Shown: positions 35,892-45,178, numbered from the stretch's first letter. The stretch: 64,000 nt of DNA from Pseudomonas sp. Tri1 (GCF_017968885.1 NZ_CP072913.1:4262001-4326000); one strand, 5' to 3'. Numbers and translations are program-made. Notes: generated by a model not told the origin, from the letters alone.

Positions 35892-36674
35892 ATGAACATC
35901 CAGCAGATCCGTAACGCCACGATCATTCTTGAATTCGGCCCGTATCGCGTGCTCGTCGACCCGATGCTGGCTGCCAAGGGCACGCTGCCGCCGCTGCGAC
36001 TGTTCGGTGCCACGCAGCGCAACCCGTTGGTGGAGCTTCCGACCTCCACAGCGAAGGACCTTGAGACCGTCACCCATTGCCTGATCACTCATTGCCAGAA
36101 AGGCCATTTCGACCATCTGGACCGAGCGGCCAAGCGCTGGCTGAGGGAAAAGCAGATCCCGGTCATCTGCACACCCCACGACGCACCTTACCTCGCCAAG
36201 CGTGGCTTGAATGTCCAGCCGCTTGCCAAGGCGCATGACCAAGCCAACCCATTCCTGGGCGGCACCATCCGCTCCGTCCGCTGCACCCATGGGCTGGGCC
36301 TGGTGGGCAAGTTGATGGAGCACGGCGTCGGCTACCTGATCGAGCTGCCTGGGGAGCCAAGCGTCTACCTCACCGGCGACACCGTGCTCACCCCCACCGT
36401 GTGCGAATTCGTCTTGCGCCATCAGCCACAGGTCAGCGTGGTCCCGGCAGGCGGGGCACGGTTCGATGTGGGCGGCGACATCATCATGGGCATCGACGAG
36501 GCGCTGGAATTCACCCGTTTGTCCCACGGGACCGTGGTGGCCAATCACTTGGAAGCGATCAGCCACTGCCCGACGACCCGCAAGGCCCTTGCCGAAGCCG
36601 CCGCGTTGGCTGGTGTTGGAGGCCGATTGTTGATACCGGAAGATGGCCAGACGTTGGTTTTCCAGGCGGCCTAG
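35892..36674 (+). CDS. metallo-beta-lactamase-fold hydrolase
   Basis: 260 aa from the ATG at 35892. The metal-binding motif reads THCQKGHFDHLD, a variant of THxHxDH found in UlaG-like and uncharacterised MBL proteins. Further ligands are likely in YLTGDTV (Asp near residue 160) and VANHLEA (His near 218). Substrate unknown. It diverges from the GlxA-type regulator gene, and its 3' end overlaps the convergent aldo/keto reductase gene: the four bases CTAG at 36671-36674 serve both stop codons. Confidence 0.83.
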   Translation: MNIQQIRNATIILEFGPYRVLVDPMLAAKGTLPPLRLFGATQRNPLVELPTSTAKDLETVTHCLITHCQKGHFDHLDRAAKRWLREKQIPVICTPHDAPYLAKRGLNVQPLAKAHDQANPFLGGTIRSVRCTHGLGLVGKLMEHGVGYLIELPGEPSVYLTGDTVLTPTVCEFVLRHQPQVSVVPAGGARFDVGGDIIMGIDEALEFTRLSHGTVVANHLEAISHCPTTRKALAEAAALAGVGGRLLIPEDGQTLVFQAA

Positions 36675-37534
36675 ACCAGTGCATCCAGCTCGGCGAGCAG
36701 CGGCGCAGGAATCGTCAGCTCACTCGCCGCGAGGTTTTCCCTCAGGTGCGCCAGGGACGATGTGCCGGGAATCAGCAGGATATTCGGCGCACGCTGCAGC
36801 AACCACGCCAGCGCCACGCACAGCGGTGACGCCTGCAGGCGCGCCGCCACGCTGGAAAGGGTTTCCGATTGCAGCGGTGTAAAGCCGCCCAGCGGGAAGA
36901 ACGGCACGTAGGCGATGCCCTGCCGGCCCAGGTCAGCGATGAGTTGTTCGTCGTCGCGATGGGTCAGGTTGTAGTGATTCTGTACGCAGACCACCTTGGC
37001 GATACCCTGGGCCTGCCTGACTTGCGAGGCCGTGACGTTGCTCAACCCCAGATGGCGGATGAGGCCCTGGCGCTGCAGCTCGGCCAGTGTCGTGAACGAC
37101 TCTTCGATGGAAGCCTCCGTGGGCGAATGCAGGTCTCCCCACACTCGCAAATTGACCACGTCCAGAACCTCCACGCCCAGGTTGCGCAGGTTGTCGTGGA
37201 CCGCCCGGGTCAGCTCGGCGGGGCTGTGGGCCGGGTTCCAGGACGCATCGGCACCGCGGACGGCACCGACCTTGGTGACGATGATCAGGTCCTTGGCATA
37301 AGGGTGCAGCGCTTCGCGGATCAGTCGGTTGGTCACGTGAGGGCCGTAGAAGTCGGCCGTATCGATGTGGTTGACCCCCGACGCCAGGGCTTCGCGCAGC
37401 ACCGCGATGGCTGCGGCCGGGTCTTTCGGTGGCCCGAACACATTGGCCCCCGCCAACTGCATCGCGCCATAGCCCATGCGGTTGACCTGCTGATCGCCGA
37501 GTAAAAAGGTGCCTGCCTTGCCTGCAATGCTCAT
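36671..37534 (-). CDS. aldo/keto reductase family oxidoreductase
   Basis: 287 aa from the ATG at 37534. It has the AKR barrel with catalytic Asp/Tyr in HIDTADFYGPH (near residue 60), Lys in IIVTKVG (near 85) and the NADPH-binding LIPGTSSLAHLREN near the C-terminus. The family reduces aldehydes and ketones; this branch is annotated broadly as aldo/keto reductase or pyridoxal reductase-like. It is divergent from the LysR gene at 37634, a common regulator-target pairing. Confidence 0.87.
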   Translation of the reverse strand: MSIAGKAGTFLLGDQQVNRMGYGAMQLAGANVFGPPKDPAAAIAVLREALASGVNHIDTADFYGPHVTNRLIREALHPYAKDLIIVTKVGAVRGADASWNPAHSPAELTRAVHDNLRNLGVEVLDVVNLRVWGDLHSPTEASIEESFTTLAELQRQGLIRHLGLSNVTASQVRQAQGIAKVVCVQNHYNLTHRDDEQLIADLGRQGIAYVPFFPLGGFTPLQSETLSSVAARLQASPLCVALAWLLQRAPNILLIPGTSSLAHLRENLAASELTIPAPLLAELDALV

Positions 37535-37586
37535 GTCGTGCCCTCGGATCAATGTGTGTGGGCCGACTATAGGCGTTGACCACTCC

Positions 37587-37605
37587 ATTGATAATCAGGT
37601 GCAAT
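37587..37605. promoter_or_regulatory. candidate LysR operator, ATTG-N11-CAAT
   Basis: Short inverted arms with an 11-base spacer lie in the 99-bp region between the divergent aldo/keto reductase and LysR genes, matching the T-N11-A style of LysR sites. Confidence 0.4.
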
Positions 37606-37633
37606 CGGCACGGGCTGTACGACGGAGAGAACA

Positions 37634-38560
37634 ATGGCAACGGATATTCAAGACTTGCTGTCCTTCGTGGCCGTGGTCAATGCAGGGGGCTTTCGTGAAG
37701 GCGCACGGCTGAGTGGCAAGTCCGCCTCCAGCCTCAGCGATGCGGTGCGCCGGATGGAAAGCCGGCTGGGCGTGCGCCTGCTCAACCGTACCACCCGCAG
37801 CGTGGTGCCGACTGAAGCCGGTGCACGGTTGATGGAGCGCATCGTACCAGCCCTGGGCGAAGTCGAATCGGCGATGGATGTGGTCAACGATTTTCGCGAT
37901 AGGCCTTCCGGTACCCTCAGGCTCAACGTGCCGGTCAGCGCGGCCAGGCTGGTGTTGCCGGCGATCATCACGCCGTTTTTGAAAAGCTATCCCGACATCC
38001 GCCTGGAGGTGATCGCTGAAGAGAGCTTCGTCGACATGCTCGCCGCCGGGTGTGATGCGGGTATTCGCTACGACGAGCGCCTGGAACAGGACATGATCGC
38101 CCTCCCCATCGGCCCACGGTTCCAGCGCTTTGCAACCGCCGCGTCCCCGGCGTATCTGGACGCCAGGGGGCGCCCCAAGCACCCTCGGGATCTGCTCCAG
38201 CACGCTTGCCTGCGGGGCAAATTCCCCAGTGGCGCGATGCCGCTCTGGGAATATGAACGTGACGGCGAAACCGTCAGCGTCGACCCGAGCGGCCCATTGA
38301 TCGTCCGGATCGGCGGCGCGGTGGACCTGTCGGTACAAGCTGCGGTGGATGGATTGGGCATCGTCTACCTGTTCGAGGACTGGCTACGGCCCTACCTGGA
38401 CAGCGGCGCCCTCGAGCCCGTACTTGAACCCTGGTGGCAGCGCTTTACCGGGCCGTTCCTCTACTACCCCGGCCGCCGCTACCTGCCCTCGCCGCTGCGG
38501 GCTTTTGTGGACTTTATCAATGCGAATCGGGATTCGAGTCTTCCCCATGCCCCTGTTTAG
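37634..38560 (+). CDS. LysR-family transcriptional regulator
   Basis: 308 aa. HTH segment LLSFVAVVNAGGFREGARLS with KSASSLSDAVRRMESRLG, then the LysR effector domain. It probably controls the divergent aldo/keto reductase gene and itself. It is preceded by GGAGAG a few bases before the ATG. Confidence 0.9.
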   Translation: MATDIQDLLSFVAVVNAGGFREGARLSGKSASSLSDAVRRMESRLGVRLLNRTTRSVVPTEAGARLMERIVPALGEVESAMDVVNDFRDRPSGTLRLNVPVSAARLVLPAIITPFLKSYPDIRLEVIAEESFVDMLAAGCDAGIRYDERLEQDMIALPIGPRFQRFATAASPAYLDARGRPKHPRDLLQHACLRGKFPSGAMPLWEYERDGETVSVDPSGPLIVRIGGAVDLSVQAAVDGLGIVYLFEDWLRPYLDSGALEPVLEPWWQRFTGPFLYYPGRRYLPSPLRAFVDFINANRDSSLPHAPV

Positions 38561-38714
38561 CCGATCTCCCGCTCGTCTGCTCGTTCCCAGGATTTTCGAA
38601 CCAAGCCCACCGCCACGGCTCGGAGGTACATAACACCGCTCAAAGCCGTCGATGTCACGGCTTGAACAACGGGTACCAGAGGTTCTTGCGCTTGACCGCC
38701 GGGAGTTCTTCGTT

Positions 38715-39395
38715 ATGTGTGAATGTCTGGTTCAGCACGTTTCTTCAAAAGACGCCCTGGCCTGTTTCGACCAGCGAGAACCCCACGGCAGCCATTTCGA
38801 CGCAGGCCCGACAGGTGCAGGTTTGTGTGTCGTGACAAATCCCAAACCCCACGAGCGACAAAGCCTGATCAAGCCAAACATGCAGGTCAGTGCCATACGT
38901 CGTCGCGGCGGGCATCTGGAATGCATCAAGGTTCGCTGGGGCTGGTCGCCGATCTGGTCAGTGGGGACCATGCCGCCCATGACTCATCTGCCCCTGCACC
39001 TGGTGATGCGCTCCAAGGTCTTTGCCCAAATCAAACGGGAGGGACGCGTATTGGTGGCAGTAGACGGCTGGTACCTGGCGGCCGAGACCGCGACATCCCA
39101 ACCCCAGAGCCTCACCTACACGACTTCCCGACAATCGTCCCCAATCTTCCTTGCCGCCTTGGCCCAGGCCAGTGAGACACCCAACGGCTGCGATGGACTG
39201 ACCCTGGTGACCTATGGCGACATCGCCAGCAAGCAGCAACGCCTTTTGGCCTTCACCGGCGAGGACGCACTCCAATGGTTGAGCCCCGATCTGGATTGGG
39301 AGCAGGCCCAGCAGATCGCTGCGGGCGCGGCGGCGGCCGAACCGCAGCTCGAGCACGCGACGACAGCCCAACGCAGAGTCCAGGGCGGGCACTGA
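38715..39395 (+). CDS. divergent SRAP (HMCES/YedK-like) domain protein
   Basis: 226 aa from the ATG at 38715, chosen because SRAP proteins expose Cys2 after Met removal and this start gives MCECLVQ with GGGAG about 8 bases upstream; the frame is open to 38652. Fold landmarks include VRWGWSPIWS (near residue 74) and VLVAVDGWYLA (near 113). YedK uses Cys2, Asn, Glu and His to crosslink abasic DNA. Here Cys2 is kept, but the NAR(x)ET motif, the Glu of DGWFEW (now DGWYLA) and the His before RRPL are missing. Confidence 0.75.
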   Translation: MCECLVQHVSSKDALACFDQREPHGSHFDAGPTGAGLCVVTNPKPHERQSLIKPNMQVSAIRRRGGHLECIKVRWGWSPIWSVGTMPPMTHLPLHLVMRSKVFAQIKREGRVLVAVDGWYLAAETATSQPQSLTYTTSRQSSPIFLAALAQASETPNGCDGLTLVTYGDIASKQQRLLAFTGEDALQWLSPDLDWEQAQQIAAGAAAAEPQLEHATTAQRRVQGGH

Positions 39396-39515
39396 GATTC
39401 TGTCTTGCCGAGGGATCAAGCAAATCACGAAAGGTTCGACGATGGGCGGTAAACTGGCAAGCCGGTCGCTGTTGGCACGACCGCCCCCACAACCCTTTTC
39501 GAGCAAGAGACCTCC

Positions 39516-39896
39516 ATGGCTAACCAAGACATCACGTTCACGCCTGATCCGGATGCGGACTCCATTTCTTCCGACGTCGCCGGTTTCGGCGGCCTGCTGG
39601 TTTCCACGCAAATTCCAACGCACGCCGACGGCAGCCTGGAACTGGGCGACATCACGCGGCAAAGCGAGTGCACGCTGCAGGCGCTCAAGGTAGCGTTGGA
39701 ACGCGCCGGCAGTTCCATGGACCGTGTGTTGCACCTGACCATCTACCTCACCGACATGGCTGATCGCGCCGCCTTCAACGAGGTCTACAAACGCTTCTTC
39801 GCCAAGCCTTGGCCGGTGCGAGCCGCCGTGGGCGTGGCGGCGCTGGCGGTCGAGGGGATGCGCGTGGAAGTGACGGCGATGGCAGCCAAGGGCTGA
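39516..39896 (+). CDS. RidA family protein
   Basis: 126 aa. It keeps the Rid arginine in KPWPVRAAVGVAAL and the C-terminal VEVTAMA strand. Members hydrolyse reactive enamine/imine intermediates. A GAGA ribosome site precedes the ATG. It is the third Rid-fold gene in the window and has no obvious amino acid catabolic partner nearby. Confidence 0.85.
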   Translation: MANQDITFTPDPDADSISSDVAGFGGLLVSTQIPTHADGSLELGDITRQSECTLQALKVALERAGSSMDRVLHLTIYLTDMADRAAFNEVYKRFFAKPWPVRAAVGVAALAVEGMRVEVTAMAAKG

Positions 39897-39911
39897 AGCC
39901 GGCGAGGTTTC

Positions 39912-39944
39912 CCTGTGGCGAGTGAGGTTGCCCCTCGCCACAGG
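39912..39944. repeat. perfect 11-bp-arm hairpin, CCTGTGGCGAG class
   Basis: CCTGTGGCGAG and CTCGCCACAGG arms with an 11-base loop, 15 bases after the rid stop. It could act as a transcript-end hairpin. A related element lies at 48740-48784. Confidence 0.75.
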
Positions 39945-40073
39945 TGCTCGTAAGCCATCCAGTGCAAGACATGTCCCAAATGCACGAATTGCGGCAAAAC
40001 AGTCATTTGCGCACCTAGCCCGCGTCTCGCCGCCTGTTTACAGTGCGCCGCTTTCCATTCTGGTGGCGTGTCC

Positions 40074-40631
40074 ATGAATCTCTGGTTCCGACTGTTATTG
40101 ATGCTGTTCCGTCGTCCCTGGCGCAAGCCAACGGCGCCCTTGGATACGACTGTGGTACGCATGCGTGTGTGGCCGCTGGACCTGGACTTCAACCGTCACG
40201 TCACCAACGGTCGCTATTTCACCTTGGCTGACATTGGCCGCATGGATTACGTGCTGCGCAGCGGTGCCTACAAAGTGGCGCTGCGCAACCGAGCGATGCC
40301 GATCGTCGGAGATGTCTGGGGCAAGTTTCGGCGCGAGCTGAGGCTGTTCGAGGCATTCGAGGTGCATACCCGGATGCTCGGCTGGGATGACAAATGGATT
40401 CTCATGGAACACCGTTTCATGAGCCGGGGCCGCGTGGTAGGCGTGGTGGTCATGCGTGGCCTGTTCCGCTCGGCCGGGGGGCCCCTTTCTCCAAGTGAAT
40501 TCATTCGCGAGCTGGGGCTGGCTGAACAGTCTCCGGCCATGGCGCCATGGCTCAGCGCTTGGTCGCAAAGCTGCGATGGCTTGAGCCTCGAACTTCGACA
40601 GGAAGAAGCTGAGCGCCTCGATACCCACTAG
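40074..40631 (+). CDS. hotdog-fold acyl-CoA thioesterase, 4HBT family
   Basis: 185 aa from the ATG at 40074 (a GTG two codons upstream is possible). The segment VWPLDLDFNRHVTNGRYFTLADIGRM is in the style of 4-hydroxybenzoyl-CoA-thioesterase-like hotdog enzymes, with the catalytic Asp/Asn region at DLDFNRHVTNGRY. The rest gives HTRMLGWDDKWILMEHRF. It resembles eukaryotic THEM6/fatty-acyl thioesterase-like proteins. The N-terminal 15 residues are hydrophobic and may attach it to the membrane. Confidence 0.8.
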   Translation: MNLWFRLLLMLFRRPWRKPTAPLDTTVVRMRVWPLDLDFNRHVTNGRYFTLADIGRMDYVLRSGAYKVALRNRAMPIVGDVWGKFRRELRLFEAFEVHTRMLGWDDKWILMEHRFMSRGRVVGVVVMRGLFRSAGGPLSPSEFIRELGLAEQSPAMAPWLSAWSQSCDGLSLELRQEEAERLDTH

Positions 40632-40746
40632 CCAGCATCCCCCGGCCCAAGCAGGGCGTAGCAACCCCTCCCCAATCCACGCCTATACTTCTCTGCCAAT
40701 CCCCCCTGGGGCCTGCACTTCCAACAATAAAAAGCAGAGGTGGAAC

Positions 40747-42510
40747 ATGGTCTGGCAACAAGTCTACGATCCCTTCGGTAATGCGGTGCTGTCCACGCTT
40801 CTGGCGGCGGTCCCGGTGGTGGTAATGCTGGCGTCCCTGGCGTTCTTTCATATCAAGGCACACCTGGCGGCGTTGCTGGCCCTGGCCTCGGCCTTGCTGA
40901 TCGCGATTTTCGCCTTCGGCATGCCCGCCGGCATGGCCGGATCGGCGGCGTTGTATGGGGCGGCCAACGGCTTGCTGCCCATAGGCTGGATTGTGCTCAA
41001 CATCATTTTCCTGCACCGCCTGACCACCGAGAACGGCTCGTTCAAGGTGCTGCAGGACTCCCTGGCGCGCATTACCGACGACCGGCGCCTGCAATTGCTG
41101 CTGATCGCCTTCTGCTTTGGTGCGTTCTTCGAGGGCGCGGCCGGCTTCGGGACGCCGGTGGCGGTGACCGGGGCGATCCTGATCGGGCTGGGCTTTTCGC
41201 CCCTGGCCGCCTCAGGCCTGGCGCTGATCGCCAACACCGCGCCCGTGGCCTTCGGCGCCCTCGGCACGCCGATCATTACCCTGGCCAAGGTGACCGGGCT
41301 GGATGAAATGGAGTTGTCGATGATGGTCGGTCGGCAATTGCCGTTTTTTTCGGTGATCGTGCCGTTCTGGCTGATCTGGGCGTTTGCCGGGTGGCGCAAG
41401 ATGCTGGAAATCTGGCCGGCGATCCTGGTGGCCGGCGTCAGCTTCGCCATCCCGCAGTTCCTGGTGTCCAACTACCACGGGCCGATGCTGGTGGATGTGA
41501 TTGCCGCGCTGATCTCCATGGCCTGCCTCACCGGTTTTCTCAAGGTCTGGAAACCGGCCACGGTGCATACGTCCGCGGCGTTGTCGGGACGGGTGGATCA
41601 TTCGAAAATCGACGCCAGCGAAGATGAAAAACCGCAGGCCAGCGGCACCTTTTCCAGCGATGCGCGACCGGCGGTGCTACGGGCCTGGATGCCGTGGATC
41701 ATCCTCACCGTGTTCGTGTTCGCCTGGGGTACCCAGGGCTTCAAGAACCTGTTCGATACACGCCCAGCGCTGGACCCACAAACGCAATCGGCCAAGCTCG
41801 ACCCACAGGGCAAGCCGATGCGCGAGGCCAACCCGATTTTCTCGCCCCTGCTGACCTTCGGCACCATCCACCAGCAGATCGAAAAAGTCCCACCCGTGGT
41901 GCCCCAACCCAAAACCGAGGAAGCGATCTACAAGTTCAACTGGTTCACCGCCACCGGCAGCGGGATCTTCCTGGCGGCCATTCTCGGTGGCTTGCTGATG
42001 GGCTATTCGATCCCGCAACTGGCGCGCCACTACCTGCGAACACTATGGGTGGTGCGTTACTCGCTGATCACCATCGTGGCGATGTTGGCCCTGGGCTTTC
42101 TCACGCGCTATTCCGGGCTGGACGCGACCATGGGCCTGGCCTTTGCCGCGACGGGCATTTTCTACCCCATGTTCGGCACCTTGCTGGGCTGGCTCGGCGT
42201 GGCACTGACCGGCTCGGACACGGCGTCCAACGTGCTGTTCGGTGGGTTGCAACGGGTGACGGCGGAGCAGTTGGGGATCAGCCCGGTGCTGATGGCCGCG
42301 GCGAACAGCTCCGGCGGGGTCATGGGCAAGATGGTCGATGCCCAGTCGATCGTGGTGGCCTCTACCGCGACGCGCTGGTACGGCCATGAAGGAGAAATCC
42401 TGCGCTACGTGTTTTTCCACTCGGTGGTGCTGGCGATTCTGGTAGGCGGGCTGGTGACGTTGCAGGCGTATGTGGCGCCGTTCAGTCACATGGTGGTGGG
42501 AGGACATTAA
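40747..42510 (+). CDS. lldP: L-lactate permease
   Basis: 587 aa with about 12-14 membrane segments of the LctP family: GAFFEGAAGFGTPVAVTGAI near residue 125 and the second signature ALTGSDTASNVLFGGLQ near 490. It imports L-lactate, D-lactate and glycolate with protons. An extended cytosolic loop (about 275-380) separates the two halves. No lactate dehydrogenase or LldR gene accompanies it here. If glycolate is made by the GhrA-like enzyme, this carrier could also handle it, but that is speculative. Confidence 0.93.
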   Translation: MVWQQVYDPFGNAVLSTLLAAVPVVVMLASLAFFHIKAHLAALLALASALLIAIFAFGMPAGMAGSAALYGAANGLLPIGWIVLNIIFLHRLTTENGSFKVLQDSLARITDDRRLQLLLIAFCFGAFFEGAAGFGTPVAVTGAILIGLGFSPLAASGLALIANTAPVAFGALGTPIITLAKVTGLDEMELSMMVGRQLPFFSVIVPFWLIWAFAGWRKMLEIWPAILVAGVSFAIPQFLVSNYHGPMLVDVIAALISMACLTGFLKVWKPATVHTSAALSGRVDHSKIDASEDEKPQASGTFSSDARPAVLRAWMPWIILTVFVFAWGTQGFKNLFDTRPALDPQTQSAKLDPQGKPMREANPIFSPLLTFGTIHQQIEKVPPVVPQPKTEEAIYKFNWFTATGSGIFLAAILGGLLMGYSIPQLARHYLRTLWVVRYSLITIVAMLALGFLTRYSGLDATMGLAFAATGIFYPMFGTLLGWLGVALTGSDTASNVLFGGLQRVTAEQLGISPVLMAAANSSGGVMGKMVDAQSIVVASTATRWYGHEGEILRYVFFHSVVLAILVGGLVTLQAYVAPFSHMVVGGH

Positions 42511-42531
42511 CCGGGGATATCGATCGTTCCC

Positions 42532-42592
42532 ATGCTCCGCGTTCCGCTGAACGTCAGTGGATGCATCCCCACGCGGGAGCGTGGGAACGATC
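42532..42592. repeat. inverted repeat, GATCGTTCCCA class
   Basis: GATCGTTCCCA and TGGGAACGATC are perfect 11-bp arms around about 39 bases that hold a further CGCGGGAGCG half. It sits between the convergent lldP and lipoprotein genes and belongs to a second Pseudomonas repeat class. Confidence 0.8.
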
Positions 42593-42605
42593 AAGAACAG
42601 TAGTG

Positions 42606-42941
42606 TTACTGAACGTTTTTCAGCTTGACCACATCACCGGACACCGAGGTGGTGTAACCGGTCAGGACCCAGGCCCAGAACCAGTTTTCCTGCACCTGGG
42701 TATTGATCATGGCATCGCCGCCCTTGGCCTTGATCGCCGCGTCCTGGGCACGCACGAAACGGTTGTTCTGGCGAATCGGGATCACGCCGAACAGCAGCAG
42801 GCCAGTGGCCTTCGCTTCACTGTGGCCGACAACGGTGTATTGGCTGCTGTCGTATTGCTGGGTCTTCATCGGGGTGCCGGTGCAACCCGCCAGGGCCAGG
42901 CCAAACAGTGCGCAGGCGACAACTTTGCTGATGTGATTCAT
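42606..42941 (-). CDS. conserved lipoprotein of unknown function
   Basis: 111 aa from the ATG at 42941. The signal peptide ends in the lipobox LALAGC (Cys20). The mature part includes GLLLFGVIPIRQNNRFVRAQ and GGDAMINTQVQENWFWAWVLTG, resembling TRL-like/YfgH-type small lipoproteins, but I cannot name the family firmly. The Thr at +2 after Cys favours outer-membrane sorting. Confidence 0.75.
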   Translation of the reverse strand: MNHISKVVACALFGLALAGCTGTPMKTQQYDSSQYTVVGHSEAKATGLLLFGVIPIRQNNRFVRAQDAAIKAKGGDAMINTQVQENWFWAWVLTGYTTSVSGDVVKLKNVQ

Positions 42942-43189
42942 TGAATACTCCATGAGAAAACGCCCGGGATCCGTCTCTCGGGCGGCGCGTACTCTAACCG
43001 ATCAGCGTCAAATTGACATTATCCCTGCGCAGTCAGCGAAACCGGCTGTGAAGCTCAAGACAGAGCCATCCGTCAGATGCGCCTCCAGCAGAACCCTTCC
43101 CTGTCGATAAGCTGAAAACAGCGCCATGGAAGGCCCTCGCATACCCCGGCCGAACGCCTACGAGCATCAGCCTGCCAGAGCTAACACCC

Positions 43190-43846
43190 ATGATCGACCT
43201 GACTGTCTGGAACATCACACTTCCCATACAAACCCCTGCCCTGACCGTTGCGACCAAGGCCGTTCCAACGCTGCGCAACCTGTACTTCACCAACACGGGC
43301 GACAAAATCGTGTTCTGGGCGCCGGTAACGGGTTCTCACACGGGCAAAAGCGAATACCCCCGCTCCGAGCTACGGGAAACTTCGAAGGACGGCAAACTGC
43401 GCAACTGGCGTTACAACAGCGGTGTCAACACCCTCAAAGGAACGCTGGCCGTGAACCAGGTCCCCTCTGCCGGTCGCGTGGTAGTCGCTCAGATCCACGC
43501 CAAGGACGCGCCCGCCCCGTTGCTCAAACTGGTGTACCGCTTCGCCAAGGGCAGCGGTAACCTGGATGTCGAATACCGGGTCAAGCCCAAGGACCCGAAG
43601 AGCCCGGTGATCTTTACCGTGCCGAACGTTGCCTTGAATAAAGTCTTCACCTACTCCTTGCAGATGGACAAACAGGGCCAGGTCACGGTGCTGATCAACA
43701 ACCTTGGCAAGCAAGTGAAGCTCGACCCGTCCTGGTACAGCTACGACTTCTATTTCAAGGCGGGCGTCTACACCCTGGACAACGTTGGGTATGCCACCGA
43801 AGGCGGGAAAGTGACCTACACCAAGCTGGACGTCAGCCATAAATGA
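43190..43846 (+). CDS. alginate lyase, polysaccharide lyase family 7
   Basis: 218 aa. All three PL7 signatures are present: RSELRE (near residue 58), QIH (near 100) and YFKAGVY near 195. QIH rather than QVH is usually associated with polyguluronate or mixed-block alginate. PL7 lyases cleave alginate by beta-elimination. No signal peptide is visible at the N-terminus (MIDLTVWNITLPIQ), so either the enzyme is intracellular or released by another route. It converges on the MFS gene; no alginate cluster is nearby. Confidence 0.88.
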   Translation: MIDLTVWNITLPIQTPALTVATKAVPTLRNLYFTNTGDKIVFWAPVTGSHTGKSEYPRSELRETSKDGKLRNWRYNSGVNTLKGTLAVNQVPSAGRVVVAQIHAKDAPAPLLKLVYRFAKGSGNLDVEYRVKPKDPKSPVIFTVPNVALNKVFTYSLQMDKQGQVTVLINNLGKQVKLDPSWYSYDFYFKAGVYTLDNVGYATEGGKVTYTKLDVSHK

Positions 43847-43869
43847 CCGATGCCCAACCCTGCCCTGCT

Positions 43870-45101
43870 TCAAGCCTTTGAAAGCGCGTTAACCGCCTGC
43901 CGACCGCTGAAGGTAAACAGAAAGCACACCAATACCACCAACGCAAAGCCGCCCGGGAACAGCCAGATATTTTTCCAGTCATGGCCGCCGGCTACGGCAA
44001 AGTGATCGGTCACCTGCCCCGCCACCCAGAAGCCGATCAGCATCCCGACGCCATAGGTCGCCAAGGTGATCAGCCCCTGGGCCGAACTGCGAAAATGCTC
44101 TGGCGCCTTGGCATCGGTGTAGATCTGCCCCGAGACAAAAAAGAAGTCGTAGCAGATGCCGTGCAGGGCAATACCGGTGAACAGCATGAACGCCAGGTCG
44201 CCGTTATTGCCGTAGGCGAACAACAGGTAGCGCAACGCCCACGCCAACATGCCCACCAACAGCGCCAGCTTGATACCCAAGCGCTGGATGAACAGTGGCA
44301 ACAGCAGCATGAACAACACTTCGGACACCTGCCCGATGGCCATCTTCGCCGTGGGGTTGGTCATGCCGGTTTCAGCCAGGAATGGGTTGGCATTCTGGTA
44401 ATAGAATGCCAAGGGAATGCAGATCAGAATCGAGGCAATGAAGAACACCAGGTAGCTGCGGTCCTTCAACAAGCCCAATGCGTCCAACCCCAATAGCTGC
44501 TTGATGCCGCCACCGCTCGCCTGCTCTTGGAGCGGTGCCGTGGCCGGCAGCGTGAAGCTGTAGAGCCCCAGGACCAGGGAAGCCACGGCCGCCATCAGGA
44601 ACGTATTGCGCAAGCCGCCTGCCGAGATTGCCTCGCGCGAATCCCAGGCGAACACAAAGCTGATCACCACGCCCGCGACGATCCAGCCGAGGGTGCCCCA
44701 CACCCGGATGCGCGAGAATTCCAGCGCCGGATCGCGCATCTGCCGGAAGGCCACGGAATTGACCAGTGCCAGCGTCGGCATGTAGACCACCATGTACGCC
44801 AGCACATATGGGTAGAACACGCTGAAATCCGCCGCCGAATACAGCTGGTACAACAACACCGCGCCCACCAGGTGCAGCACAGCCAGGATGCGCTCGGCAT
44901 TGAAATAGCGGTCGGCGATCAGGCCGATCACGAACGGCGCAATGATCGCCCCCCACGACTGAGTGGAAAACGCCATGCCGACCTGCCCCCGCTGGCGCCC
45001 AGCGTGCTGGACAGAAAGGTGCCGAGGGTGACGAACCAGCCACCCCAGATAAAGAACTGCAGGAACATCATCACGCTCAAGCGTGCGTTCATTGTGGTCA
45101 T
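43870..45101 (-). pseudogene. MFS permease, nucleoside:H+ symporter type, interrupted by a frameshift
   Basis: The N-terminus (MNARLSVMMFLQFFIWGGWF, from the ATG at 45092 or 45101) is in one frame, and the rest, beginning near QVGMAFSTQSWGAII, is in another. The break lies at a run of five C (plus strand) at 44986-44990; one more base would restore a protein of about 410 aa, the normal NupG/XapB length with 12 membrane helices. Both halves look otherwise intact. Downstream position after the Gfo/Idh and isomerase genes suggests that it imports the sugar or nucleoside metabolised by them. A sequencing error is a real alternative to inactivation. Confidence 0.8.
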
Positions 45102-45178
45102 GACCGTCACCGTTTTATTGTTGTTCTTGTGAAAAATGAAAAAGCGCACCGCTTTTGTTGCAAAGGGATTTACTCCCC

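Noticed and set aside
41694..42389. 231-aa alternative frame within lldP
   Set aside because: Lies inside a full-length lactate permease gene, with no family similarity.
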